Below are positions 31,860 to 45,400 of a DNA stretch of 64,000 bases, piece after piece (within the stretch, counting starts at the first letter, position 1; every line of letters starts with the position of its first letter). The notes under the pieces were generated by a model. It saw only the letters and a list, made by a program, of their open reading frames with translations, searched no databases and had not been told where the DNA came from. The translations under genes were made by a program, and so were the position numbers. This stretch comes from Trileptium ribeirensis (Eukaryota > Nematoda > Enoplea > Enoplida > Thoracostomopsidae), in the NCBI GenBank assembly GCA_030248225.1, contig JASANE010012103.1, positions 35,808-99,807 on the forward strand. Reading direction: 5' to 3'.

Positions 31860-32905
31860 ATAATAGAAACGGAGTGTGCTTAGTTTCCACTTAGGGAACT
31901 AGAGGGAAAATTGTGAAAATATTTTTTTTGTGTTTCTGTCACGCATAGCTCATGTTTGGGTGTATGGATTTCGATAATTTTTTGTTCGAAAGGAATGCAA
32001 CGGTTTTGCTATTTAGAATTCAAGCTGAGTATATTGTACTCTCGTGGGGTTTCAGTTGCTTTGCTGTTGACGTACCGGATTTCCAAAATGTAGTGGGTTT
32101 TCATTCGTTTGCTTATGAATGTCGGGACATTATGAATGGTTTATATATATAGGATTTTCAGAACGTTGAATACAAATATTTGTTTATGCAGAGCACAGCA
32201 TGTATATTTCATGTCTTTTCATAGGTATATATTTAATGGGCTTAGTGTCAATGTACCGGATTTCCATAATATAGTCTGCCTTTAGTAGTTTTGTAATTAT
32301 ATTCAGTACAGATCAACAAGAATTGTCTTTGAATAGGATTCGCGGTACGCTGAATACGATGAGGTGGTTATGTAAAGTCCAGCGCGAACATGCGTGCCTT
32401 TTCAGATGCTTTCAATCGGTTTAGGGTCAATGAATTTGATTTCTGGAACATAGATGGTTTTCAGTACTTTCGTTGCATTGCATCAAAAATAGTATACATA
32501 GAGGTTTTTCGGTATGCTGAATAGTTTTGTTATATATATATTGGCCAGCACGAATTTCAAAAGGTTTTGATAGGCTTAGGGTCAATGAACATGATGTTTT
32601 GAATAAAGCCTGTTTTCAAGAGTTTGGTTGTGTATTGCGTGCAGGGCACCAAAAATAACCTGTACATAGCATTTTGGTACGCTGTATAGGTTGGTTAGGT
32701 TATCCAGAGACAAGAACAAATACTTGATGCGCTGTCAGCTGTTTTCTATGGGTTTAGGGTCGACGAGGTTTTATATTTTTCAGTGGTTTCAGGGTTCCAG
32801 AGGTTTTAGGATGACATTACATGAAACACAGCTGTGATTTCACAAAATGATAACTTAAAAATGAAATCACGCTCGCTCCGCTTCACCCTCGCATGAGAGA
32901 TACCA
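31860..32905 (+). repeat. Foldback-family arm with internal tandem repeats
   Basis: This single arm of an interspersed family matches, inverted, 42929-43990 and, direct, 44700-45226. It contains four or so degenerate units of about 165 bp marked by GGTACGCTGAATACGATGG and TTTAGGGTCAATGAA. It ends with CACGCTCGCTCCGCTTCA and a terminus of the form GCATGAGAGATACCAG. Its last 350 bp lie directly upstream of the TRABD start codon. Confidence 0.75.
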
Positions 32906-33254
32906 GTTTCGTTGGTATATGGTTAAGCTGACAAGAAATACACCGCAGTTGTACACATTTATATTCATATCGGGGAACAAGCCATTAAGTTAGCACGTGT
33001 AGAAAGTTTACTATTTAAGATAGATGTTGTTGTAAACTCAGGATCTCACCAGTTATGGTAAAAGTGTTCATACTGGCAACTCATACTGTGATTCTCAGCA
33101 GTTGCTTGATACTCTTACATAATAGGTATTTAGCATTCGAATAAAGTTGCCTTAGCTAATTTTTATTAGTATGTAAGAAACATTATTATATGTTGTGTTT
33201 AATTGAGGCATATGTTTTGATATCATTGATATATATATAATTATATCCACTATA

Positions 33255-33465
33255 ATGTCTGATAAGGAGACTGTTGAGCAGTCATCTGCCGTCCCGTCTG
33301 TTGAGCTTCATACAGCTAAAAATAACAGCAATGCGGACGTAGCCGATCGTGGTAGTAAGGCTGGGGATGACGATTCTGACTATACGTCCGAGTATGGCGA
33401 AGAAGAAGATGAACTTGTAATTCCGGATCGTACCCGAAAAATGTCGCCTCAGCTGCCAGAAACCG
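33255..33465 (+). CDS. TRABD: TRABD exon 1
   Basis: The ATG has A at -3. It encodes 70 residues, acidic (DDDSDYTSEYGEEEDE), ending LPET plus one base. Donor G|GTACAT. The stop at 33471 in the unspliced frame falls inside the intron. Intron 1 (4.5 kb) holds both hAT-type elements. Confidence 0.88.
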
Positions 33466-36400
33466 GTACATAACGTAGCTACGCTTTTGTATATATTTTG
33501 CATGAATATTGTTTACGGATGCATTTTTAATCTTAGCTCATAATGTGGGATTGTTGTTTTAATGGTTTGTAAGCTAAATTATTTAATTTAAACGGAACGT
33601 GCAAATTTTTCTCAAAGACGCACCTGGTCAAAACAGTTATAGGTATGAAGATATTGCACAGAATCCTGTTAGTTGTATGTCCAATGATTTTAGTTGTTTA
33701 CGAGCTATATATAATTAGAAGTTTCAAAAATACTAGAAACGTAAATTGTTCAAAAATTTGAATATATGAATTTCTTGGTTTTCTGGACAGGTGGTGTTCT
33801 TATAGGTTTATTGAGCCTATTAAACAGTCATTGAATGACGGATATGTAATTACACATCTGGGACTCTACATGGGCTAAAATGTTTAATTTCCTTATTAAA
33901 AATGGTCACATTGTGTATTTTATTTCAAACATAAAGTGCATGGAGAAAGGTATATATCTAATCCTTTCGTATGTAGGTTTTCGGGGTTGTTGAATACCAC
34001 GGAAGCAATGGTATATATTTATGTGGGTTCAATTCAGCATGGTAAGGACTGACGAACGCAACCCCAGAAGTGATATTTGTTTCCGCGAGCAGAGTTTCCC
34101 CAAATAGTGCCCAAACACTTAAAAAATTTTTTTGCGCGATTATGTCACTCATAACTTCTTCACCAGATCCATGTATTTTCACAATTTTCTTAATCGACGC
34201 GTATGGAATATAGCTGTGAAACTAGTTTTGTGTTTTCGCTTCTCATATAATTTCATACTCAAATTACTACAAAGCCCAGAGGGATTGGAGTATTTTCAAT
34301 TTTTTCTGTTAACAAAATCCTTAACTTAGGTTATAAATCCTTGAAGAGGTATCAAATGGAAAATTATTGAACTTATATCATCTTATAGAGAACTAGAGCT
34401 CATTTTTGTCAGAGCAGCCGTTTTCAAGGTATTAGCCAAAATTCAAATAAAAACCCAAACATGTCAAAATTTTGACAAAGTAACCTTGAGGGCAGGGAAT
34501 AACCGGAACCGAAATTTAAAAGAACTGGAACCAGCAACCGGAACCGTCCATTTAAACCGGATCCGTAACGGGAACCGGAACCTGGTCTTCGAAATTTATA
34601 CATAGTAAAACAGATGATTGAAAAAATGAAGGTATAGTGGATTTAAAATGCATTAAAAATAACTTTGACATTAAACTTAACGTATTGCGATGGTATTATT
34701 GCCTTTCTGAAACTTTATAGAGACTGAGGAAGCTAATAATGTTTATTTATCGATCAAATATGTCGGTTTTTGGACATTCAGAGCAAAAAATGTCTTCCAC
34801 TATACACCATTGCGTATACTGCGTCAAATCGAATGTGCTTACAAAGCTTGGAGCGTAGAATACACACTTTCGCTCTGTCTCCAGTCGCCTCCCTTTACTA
34901 CACATACGTGTGTTGCATGTTCTTCTGTAGGAAACTTAAAATTATTGGTTTATATGATTCTAAGAGAAAATAATAGATAGAAGGTAATTTTCTGATCAGT
35001 GGTCAGAGACACTGTTTAAGCTAGCGTTGGACAAACAGTGCCCGTCAGTTAGATGATAATGATGATAACTTTCTAATCAGAATGCTATAAATGAAACACA
35101 CTGTGATGCTGCTCGCACAGTTTCAATAAATACAGTTCATTGCCAAGGAAGTAGTTTCGGCTTGCGTTGCAGATAACGTTAGTTTACTTCAATTTAGACT
35201 GATTTACCAAGTTTACAAGCGCACTGGCAGGTGCTTGACGCAATTTATGTTAGCCAAGCATACATTAAGTACTTCTGCGTAAGCCATACTCTGTTACCGA
35301 GTTGGACCGGTTTAATTCAAACGCATCCCACAGACTTCTGGATGTGTAAAATAGCTGCTACAAGCATCGACCTGCTTTGATTTAACAAACTCCTGCAGGT
35401 TATTATGAAAAATTTCTGCTCAAATTATGTGCCCTACTTACGTTTCACACGGCAAATTGGTTAGTTAATCTTTTCTTTTGCTTGGTTGTATTGGAGCTTG
35501 ATCATTGTATAATATATATTACATATGTTTGGGTTACAGGATGAAGCAAAAAACGTGGAAAATTTCAAACAAATTTTTTAAATCGGAATTCCGGATCCGG
35601 CATGGTTTTGCCCTTTGCCGGAACCGCAACCGGAACACGATTTTCGCCGGAACCGGAATTCCGGTTACTCCCTGCTTGAGGGGTATGAAAATGGGCTTGT
35701 AGTGTTTATTTAATCAGTTAAACATGATCGCTTTTTTGTTTTATCCATACTGAGTATATGACTAACCAGGCTGGTAATGTTGTGGGCAACAATGCTAAAG
35801 TTAGCGACCAAGATCGTAGTCGAATTTTGTGATAGTATTGAGTGGTGCACTATTGCTATATAGATTTTTGGGTTGTTAAATTCGACAAGAGTGTCTGCCT
35901 TACGTAGTATTATACATTAAATAGGGCTAGGCCAGGCGGCTACAACATGCAAAAACCATGTTGGACATCATGGTTTTTGCTAAAATTTATTTATTGTAAA
36001 ACATCGTTTTGATAGTAATTGGAGGAAGAATAAACGGTTCTACAGTTTTCACATGTGTTCCGTTCTTATCATGGCTGTTAAAGATGGCTCAAGAAGATGA
36101 ATTTGGAACCTTGCAATTAAGTTGCTGAGCATAGTCTAGACGTGATGGTTTTGATTCCGGCTCCGCTCGCTGCGTGAATAACTAGTACTACTAGTAACTT
36201 GTCTTATCGTTAAGATGGTGAATTCTGAGTGTTGAATACCTGTGTAATTTAGTGTTGGGCATTAAATTATAAAATGAGCAGCCGAATATCAGCAATTTTG
36301 CTTGGATTGATGGGAAGATATTCCCGATTATTGTGCTCTTAATTTGACAGTACATACAGTATGATTACATAATGGGTTTGTTGCAAAACATATATGTATA

Positions 36401-39400
36401 TATAGCAGGGAATAACCGGAACCAGTAACCGGAACCGTTCATTTAAACCGGATCCGGAACCGGAACCTGGCCTTCGAAATTTATATATAGTAAAACAGAT
36501 GATGGAAAAAATGAAGGTGTAGTGGATTTAAAATGCATTAAAATAACTTTTACATTAAACTTAATGTATTGCGATGGTATTATTGTCTTTTTGAAACTTT
36601 AAAGAGACTGAGGAAGCTAATAATGTTTATTTATCGTTCAAATATGTCGGTTTTTGGACATTCAGAGCAAAAAATATTATCCAATATACACCATTGCGTA
36701 TACTGCGTCAAATCGAATGTGTTTACAAAGCTTGGAGCGTAGAATACACACTTTCGCACTGTCTCCAGTCGCCTCCCTTTACTACACGTACGTTTGTTGC
36801 ATGTTCTTCTGTAGGAAACTTAAAATTATTGGTTTATATGATTCTAAGAGAAAATAATAGATAGAAGGTAATTTTCTGATCAGTGGTCGGGGACACTGTT
36901 TAGGCTAGCGTTGGACAAACAGTGCCCGTCAGTTAGATCATAATGATGATAACTTTCTAACCAGAGTGCTATAAATGAGACACACTGTGATGCTGCTCGC
37001 ACAGTTTCAATAAATACAGTTCATTGCCAAGGAAGTAGTTTCTGCTTGCGTTGCAGATAACGTTAGTTTACTTCAATTTAGACTGATTTACCAAGTTTAC
37101 AAGCGCACTGGCAGGTGCTTGACGCAATTTATGTTAGCCAAGCATACATTAAGTACTTCTGCGTAAGCCATACTCTGTTACCGAGTTGGACCGGTTTAAT
37201 TCAAACGCATCCCACAGACTTCTGGATGTGTAAAATAGCTGCTACAAGCATCGACCTGGCTTTGATTTAACAAACTCCTGCAGGTTATTATGAAAAATTC
37301 CTGCTCAAATTATGTGCCCTGCTTACGTTTCTCACGCCAAATTGGTTAGTTAATCTTTTCTTTTGCTTGGTTGTGTTGGAGATTGATCATGGTATAATAT
37401 ATATTACATATGTTTTTATTACAGGATGAAACAAAAAACGTGGAAAATTTCAAACAATTTTTAAACCGGAATTCCGGTTCCGGTATGGTTTTTGCCTTTT
37501 GCCGGAACCGCAACCGGAACACGATTTTCGCCGGAACCGGAATTCCGGTTACTCCCTGATATATAGAGTATAATATGAAAATGTGAACAAAAAGCACCAT
37601 AAGGCTCGGGTGGTTGCGGAGATATTACCATTGTCGTGTATTTTGCTTTTTAAAGTCCATTCTGACCTAAATTCTACATCCTAAAAGTACCGCATAGCAA
37701 AGCATTTTATACACATGATTCTTAGATTAGTTTAGGTGTCCGAGATTTGTTCTAAAAATTTATACTAGTATTATTTGTTCGATCGAACTACTCTAAGCGT
37801 CAGAAATGACTGTCGCCTCTCGAGCGAGCATGCATCGAGCGACCAGTGTTATGAAACGTTTCGAGCGGCGAACTAGCAACAGTCATTTGCGTCGGGTATA
37901 TGTTTGTACGAAACCCGATAGTAATTAATGTCAGTGACCACGATTAATTATGTTTTTGTCAAATACAATTTACTTGTTATATATATTATAGTTGCTACTT
38001 TGGAAGAAGACATATCAGATATGATTGACGATGGCTGTTTGCCGGGTAGAATTTATCTCGTTGGAACGGCACATTTTAGCGTTGAAAGCCAAAATGATGT
38101 CAGAAATGTTAGTTTCGCAGTTCCGTTCTTTTTTGAAATAACACTATTGTTGTAATTATGGGAAGCAAACTGTAAAGATTTAGCACGCCTCAGTTAATTG
38201 TTGAATGTTAAACTTATAAGAAAACACATAAATTTGTACTAAAGTAGCCTTTCGAAAAAAATTAGCAACCGCTCACGGACTGTATGCTAAGTTTTCGAGA
38301 ATAATTTTCTTTATAACGCATTTATATGCTACTGGTAAATTTTTTGTGGCAATTGTTTTCATAACACTTATAGACACTGTTAACCTGCACGACGAGATGG
38401 ACTAGCCGACTGAGAAATGCGAATAAGGTGTGTATATACATTCGGCTTAGGCAAGCAACCGTTGTGGACCGAGAAATCAAATGTGTACTTTTGGCTTATC
38501 GAGTTTCCTTTAAAGTCGTAGAACACTAAGCACTACACAGAGGACATCGCGATTGTCATTTTCAGCACATTTTATTACCAGAGCACTTTTTTATTTCTTT
38601 GGCGACGAAAAAGTGGATTGTTTCTATATTTACGATTTAACTTTCTGTAGAATTAAAAATTTGCTGCAAGTTCATGTTGGAGTCTCCTAGTGCATTCATA
38701 GTACATAAAAATCAATGTCTTTTCCGTAAATGCATGCGAAGAATTTTCACTTTTTGGTGTGGCCAAAAGCACATAGTTAAAGCATCATTAGTTATTTTTA
38801 GTTTAGATGAGAAAGGCCACATGAAGGTGTTTAACATTTAGACAATAAGGAAAATTAGTTGCAGTTACGTGCGTGATGGAAAAAGTTTCAAATCCACTAG
38901 TTCATCTATCTATAAATGCTGAAAAAATTCGCTCGTTAGAATTTTATTTGAGAAAAATTTGATTGATTAAATCAAGTTCCAGCCACTCTAAATGTTAACG
39001 ATGCTGGTTTGGACCTTCGGTTGTGGACGTAATAAGCCTTTTACCTTTATATAATGCAAAACAAACGCAGCTCGGCATGTATTTTTAGCTCCGTTTCATT
39101 TTATAAAATGGGCCATGGTTTGGTAACATCTTGGATAACTGTATAATTTCAGACTATCAGCGAAGTCAATCCCGACGCTGTGTTTTTGGAATTGTGCGAG
39201 TCTCGTGTGTCGATATTATCGTTAGATGAAGAAACGGTACTCAAAGAATCACAAAACCTAACATCTGAAAAAATTATGAAAACAATAAAAGAAGTATGTT
39301 AATTTATTTTTTGGACAGGGTATAAAAATTGAAATGTTTTAAAATCCGTGTAAATTAATGACGGAAAACGTTTGTTGCATAGACGTAGACTATACGGTTT

Positions 39401-42400
39401 AAAACTAGGTTTGTTTCGAAAATATATTTGAATTATTTTTAATTTTATTTTACGTATCGCCGCTTTTACGGTTTAATGCTCGGTTATTGGAAGCAGAATC
39501 AAGCTGAGGTGGTTATCGAAATCGTTGCACCGAATGTTCGCACACTTTTATAAACATTGCAATCGTTTGATATCAATATATCTTTTAAATTTGGGTCATG
39601 CATGAGCGAATTGAAACTTGCGGGACTGTGAGGTATTGGATTTTCTATTGTGAATTACGCCGCTGTTTTCGCCGAAATTCTTTGACCTGTAGGTAACTTA
39701 TAGCTTGCTTCAAACAAGGCTATCAATTCACTAAAAATTACCACGGGAATGATCCGTCTCCCTGTTTTGGAAACAGGGGGCTGTAGAATTAGCTCTGGCT
39801 ATAAAATTAGGTGCGTGGCCCTATTCAACCGGGATGCTTCGAAATGAAGTATTGCCAATATTCAGTAGTTTTCATGGAAAAAGATTTAAAGTACTTCATA
39901 AATCTCTCAGAAGTAAGTCGATACACTTCTTGTAGAGTGTAAAACTAAGCAAATTTTGCTTTAGATTAAATGGATTTTTAGCAAGTGTGTGGTAAATTTT
40001 TTTTGTGTCAGCTTGGAGGAGCCATTTTAGCGGGTAAAGTAAAATTTACCACAGGTCATTGAAGTCTTGTAAGCTGAAAATTTTTAGTTTTTTTGAACCA
40101 GGGAAACCCAAAATTTTCAGGAAGACCCCGCTCCAACTTGGAGCACTCAATAAACCATATTCAGTCATACTTACAGTTATAGTTATTTAATTTCAGTCCG
40201 GATTCATTAAAGGTATTTTGCACGTGCTACTATTAAGTATGTCGGCACATATCACGCGGCAACTCGGGATGGCACCTGGTTCTGAATTTAGAGCTGCTTT
40301 CCAAGAGGTAGGTTTGTTTTCTTTCATTTTTGAGCATCACGGTCACATTGTGTCACTTTAACAAGTATAAATAACCAAAATGTCAAGATATATTGATCAA
40401 TAAGTCAAGCTTATTATTAAAATTGCACGCTTCAGCGAAGTATACATATACCGGCTCTCGATTAATGATTCTTCGTTCCTTTTAATTTGATTTCAACGTT
40501 ATATTTGTGATTAGTGCCTTACTCTAAATAATTTCACTGAAATTAAAACATTTAAATGTTATATAGTGCTACTTAATAGCACTTGTATATAACTGTCATT
40601 TGTCGAGCGAGCGAACATAGAGCAAGCAGCGCTAATTTCTGCCGGATGCACTATAGCATATAAAACTTGATATATTTGTGGTGCGGCTGGTCCCTTTATT
40701 GCGATACCATGTAGTGCTGATAAGCAGAACTGCAATGCTTAAACAGTTGGACGAATAGAGCTACTTAATAGCACTTGTATATAACTGTCATTTGTCGGGC
40801 GAGCGAACATAGATCAAGCAGCGCTAATTTCTGTCGGATGCACTACAGCATATAAAACTTGATATATTTGTGCTGCGGCTGGTCCCTTTATTGCGGTACC
40901 ATGTAGTGCTGATGAGCAGAACTGCAATGCTTAAACAGTTGGACGAATGACGTTTCTTTTGAAAACTGAAATGTGTCTGTCATTTAATTGGCTCTATTAA
41001 TGCACCGCTATGTTTGTTTCCGTTTTATTGTAGGCACAACAAGTACACGGATGTCAAATTTTGTTGGGTGATCGGCCAATTCATATAACGCTCCAACGCG
41101 CGTTATCATCATTAAACTTGTGGCAAAAACTTCGCTTAGCAGTTTCGCTAATTGCATCTCGTTCGTTAAAGATAACGTAAGGCAACGCTATTTCTTGTGT
41201 GTAACAGATTATTGGAGGTTTTTGACATTAAAATTAATATTTTTAATTCATTTACGCCAACTAGAAATAGTCATGGACAAAAACGAATTCGAAACACGAA
41301 CGAACGTAAACGTAACCGAACGCTTGAACGGTCGTGCAGTTTAGCGAACATTAACCCATCAAAAATGAATCAAAGTAAAATTCAGAACGGTAGAAGCCGT
41401 CGAAGCTTTATTTTGATTACATGGGCCTGAATTCTGATTCTTTAACAGGTTTTTAAGCGTTCGTTGCGAAATCTGGCCATACGGAACATGTAAGTGTAAG
41501 GATTCAATATAAGTGTATGCAGGTCATTAGAATGCGTCTAAATTTTTAGGGGTTGCAGAATACAACAAAACCAATAATTGTATTTGAGTGAGACGCATCA
41601 AATATGGCATGTACTAGGGGCCCTATAGCGTAAAAACCACTCATGAACATAAATTGTTTCTTAAAATCCGTGATTTTTAAAGTTCAGAACTTTTCGTCTT
41701 TCTGTATACGTGGTCATAAAAGGATCGGTTTCTCCACCTCCTTTGAGGCGTCGAACTATTCCATCCCTCCGCGCGCGAGGCGTCAACCCCGATTTAAGAG
41801 GTGTCTCGCCCCCGTCTTGTACGGTGCGCACCCCTTCCCCTCATCGCTAACCGGATGACCCCCTCCCTTAGCTGCCCCTGGGACATCGAACATGCAAGGT
41901 CTTTGTAGTCATCGGAATAAGAAATAGCGGATTCAACAGTTATGTGATTAAAATAACCGTAGCGTTGTCATTAAGGTATTGGCGCTGTATTATTGCTATC
42001 TTTGGACTTTAAAAGTTAGGAGAGTTGAGTGTGGTACGTCATCATATAACTAAGCTCAAAGCACAAAATAATTGCCATTGCCTCTTTTCTCCTCACTTTC
42101 CGTGTTATTAGTTTGGTTACTTAGCGTATATTAGTGCTAACATCAGCCTATTTTTGAGAACATTATGCGCTTGTTAGGAAGGAAGACGTCGAGCGCATTA
42201 AACAAAAGGATCTTCTGGAAGAATTGCTGAGTGAAATGGCTGGCCAGTATCCCGTTTTAACAAAAATATTCGTTGAAGAACGCGATGCGTATATGGCTTT
42301 CGGGCTACGTCGTGCCCTGCGGCATTCGCGAAATCATTTGCGACGAATTCACGGTGACCAAGGTTTGTCACAATTATGTTTTTATTTATATTGCTTCTTC

Positions 42401-45400
42401 GCTCTACAGGCTATATATATTTCTGGTGGTTTTCATAGGTGCATGTTCATGTAATGTTCACACGTATGGAAAATCTGACACTGCGCGATGTCACCAATAT
42501 TTATCCAGAAGGGGTTTTATAAGCAATGATTCTATAACATTTTAAATAGTGAAAAGAATTGGCACAACCTTTCGAATTGCAACGGATCAATGAAAATATA
42601 GTCTTTTGAAATCTCTCGTTGAATGGAAGAGTATTAAGGAGGTAAATTTAGATAAATTTCAGTCTCAGATTGAATAAATTGTTAAGAATATCGTTATGTA
42701 CTCTATTTGTTGTTTTCTGGTACAAAGTGTGGTTAACTTTGTGTAGTGTACCGTAATTAAATTTTTATTGTTCAACTTAGTGCTGCCTGGAATATCCCTT
42801 TCAATGTATAATCATTAAGTTGGATATCGGCTGTTTCTTGTAACTGGAAGTGCTTTCGGCTGTAGTTTTCGCTGTTCGTGTACTATAACGTCACATTATT
42901 TGGCTCATAATTGCAAGACCTAATAGATTAGTATCTCGCAAGCGCTGGTGAAAAGGACCGAGCTTGGTTTCATTTTTAAAATATTTTGTGTAATCACCTG
43001 AGGCAGGCTGTGTTTGATGCATATACCACCGTAAACCTCTGGAACCCTGAACCCATTGAAAAACCTAAAAACTCGTCGACTCTAAACCTTTAGAAACCAA
43101 CTGACAGCGCATCAAGTATTTGTTTTGGTCTCTGGATAACCAAACCATCGTATCAAGCGTACCAAATTTATATATATAGACCATTCTTGGTGCCCTGTAC
43201 GCAATACAAAACCAACTACAGAAGAAAGACTATATTTTCCTAAACCTATAGAAAGACCTTTGAAAAGACATGAAATATAGCCAAATATAAGCCACTATAT
43301 AACCAATATAGCCAAATATAAGCCAACCAATATAGCCAAATATAAGCCACTATATAACCAAACCATTCAGCATACCAAAAAAACCTCTATATATACTATT
43401 TTCGATGCAATGTACCAAACTACTGAAGACCGACTATAATCTGGAAATATTGTTCATTTACCGTAAAAGCTATAAAAACATCTGGAAAGACATGGTGTAC
43501 TCACGCTGACTCTAGATGACCAAACCGTCGTTTTCAGTCTACTCAAAACATATATAGACAATTTTTGATGCCCTATCCGCAATACTTACCGAACAACTGG
43601 ATACAGACTATATTTTGCAAACCAGGTACATCGACCCAAAACCCATTAAAAACGCATAAAATGGCATGAAATATGTACGCTGGATTCTAGATAACCAAAT
43701 CATTGTATTCAGCCTTCAGAAGAGCCTATATATATAAACCATTCTCGCTCGATGAACTGCACGCACAACATAGCCAAAATAGCGAAAACGCGCTACATTA
43801 TACAAGTCGGATTAGTCGATCGTAAAATTCTGGATAGCAAAACCACCGTAAGTATCTAGCGTACCTGAGGACCCAATAGGTTCTCATTGTAAGGTAAAGC
43901 ACGCAATGAAACGGCGAAATCAGCAAAACCGCTATTTCTGGCAAATTGTCGAAGAACCATATTTGGGTCCACGGCGACACAGGGAGCGATCCCACAAAAA
44001 GTGGTTATCAAAGTTGTAGATCTCGATGAGTTAACTCTGTGCTATTGTTTGATTCGAATCCTGTGTCGTGGGATACGGGGTGTGAAGCAGTGGTATCCGT
44101 ATGGCCAGTTTTGGCAAAGAACCATTAAAAACCTTTTTTACCATTTTGATCCGGAAGATGGGTTCGGAACTAATGGGAACATTGTTGCCATTTTTCTTTT
44201 CGAACAAAGAATGCTATCGAAATCACTCCATCAACAATTTCTGATTTTTAAATGGAACGATTTTTGAAACGGAGCGAACGGCCTTTCCACTGAGGGCGCT
44301 AGGTGGGGGGTCGTGAAAACTTTTTTGTCCGTCGCTGTCATTCTTAACTCATTTTCGGATTCACAGATTTGGACAAATTTTTTGTTCGATAGCAAAAGTC
44401 ACAACGATGTGCCCTTTAGGTGAACGCGAGCGACTCCGACCACTTCTTCCGGGGCAAACGAAAATAGGGTTTTTAAGGGTCTTTATCAAATCTGGCCATA
44501 CGGGTGCTAGAGTTTCGCAACCCATAGTTAACGATACAGGCTTTGCATCGAAAAATGGACTCCAGAATCAGCTCATGGAGGTCCACAACTTTTTCGTGGA
44601 ACCACTCACTGGGCCGCCAGGAGCCGAATATGGTTCGTTAACCCTTTTTCTAGAAATAGCGTTTTTCAAATGTCGCCGTGTTATTGCTTGTTTTACCTTA
44701 GAATAAGTGCCTGTTGTTAGGTTATCAGGCACGCTGAATACGATGGTTTTGCTATCTTGACTATATCTTTTCTTGGGGTATCAACGGCGTTAAGGCCAAC
44801 GAACCGTATTGGCAAAATATAGTGCATTTATATTTGCCTGATTATTCATGCAGGGCCTCATGAAGGGTCTGTATATAGGTATTTCTGAAGGCTGAATACT
44901 TCGACTTGGTTGTCTAGAGCGCAGAACGAATATTTAAGGACACCTTTTCAGGCGTTTTCATTTGGTTTAGGGTCAATAAACCCAGTTTCCAAAATATAGC
45001 CTCTTCAATAGTTCGGTACGCTGAATACGATGGTTTTTATCTAGAGCTAGCACAACTACTTGATTCGTTGTCAGTTGCTTTCGATGGGTTTTAGGCTTTT
45101 CATAGTGTTCAGGGTTCAACGGTATTAGGGTGGTACTTGGGGCAGCCTGTTACAGGTGATTAAACAAAATGGTAACTTAAAAATGAAACCGTATCTTTGC
45201 TGAAACCTTTGCTTGAGGGATACTAGTATTATCTGAACGGAGTAAGCGTAGTTTCAACTGAGGACGGCATGGGGAAAGTCGTGGAAATTTTTATGCCTGT
45301 CGTAATAATCATAATCATAATTCATCTTCGTGTGGATGGATTTTGACAATACTTTATTTGATAGCAAAAGTGATTTTGATGAGCTCATTAGCTGAACCTA

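Noticed and set aside
34770..36857. Near-identical 67-codon frames in the two hAT-type elements
   Set aside because: They are shared because the elements are close copies; no transposase motif was seen, and the frames start and stop without support.
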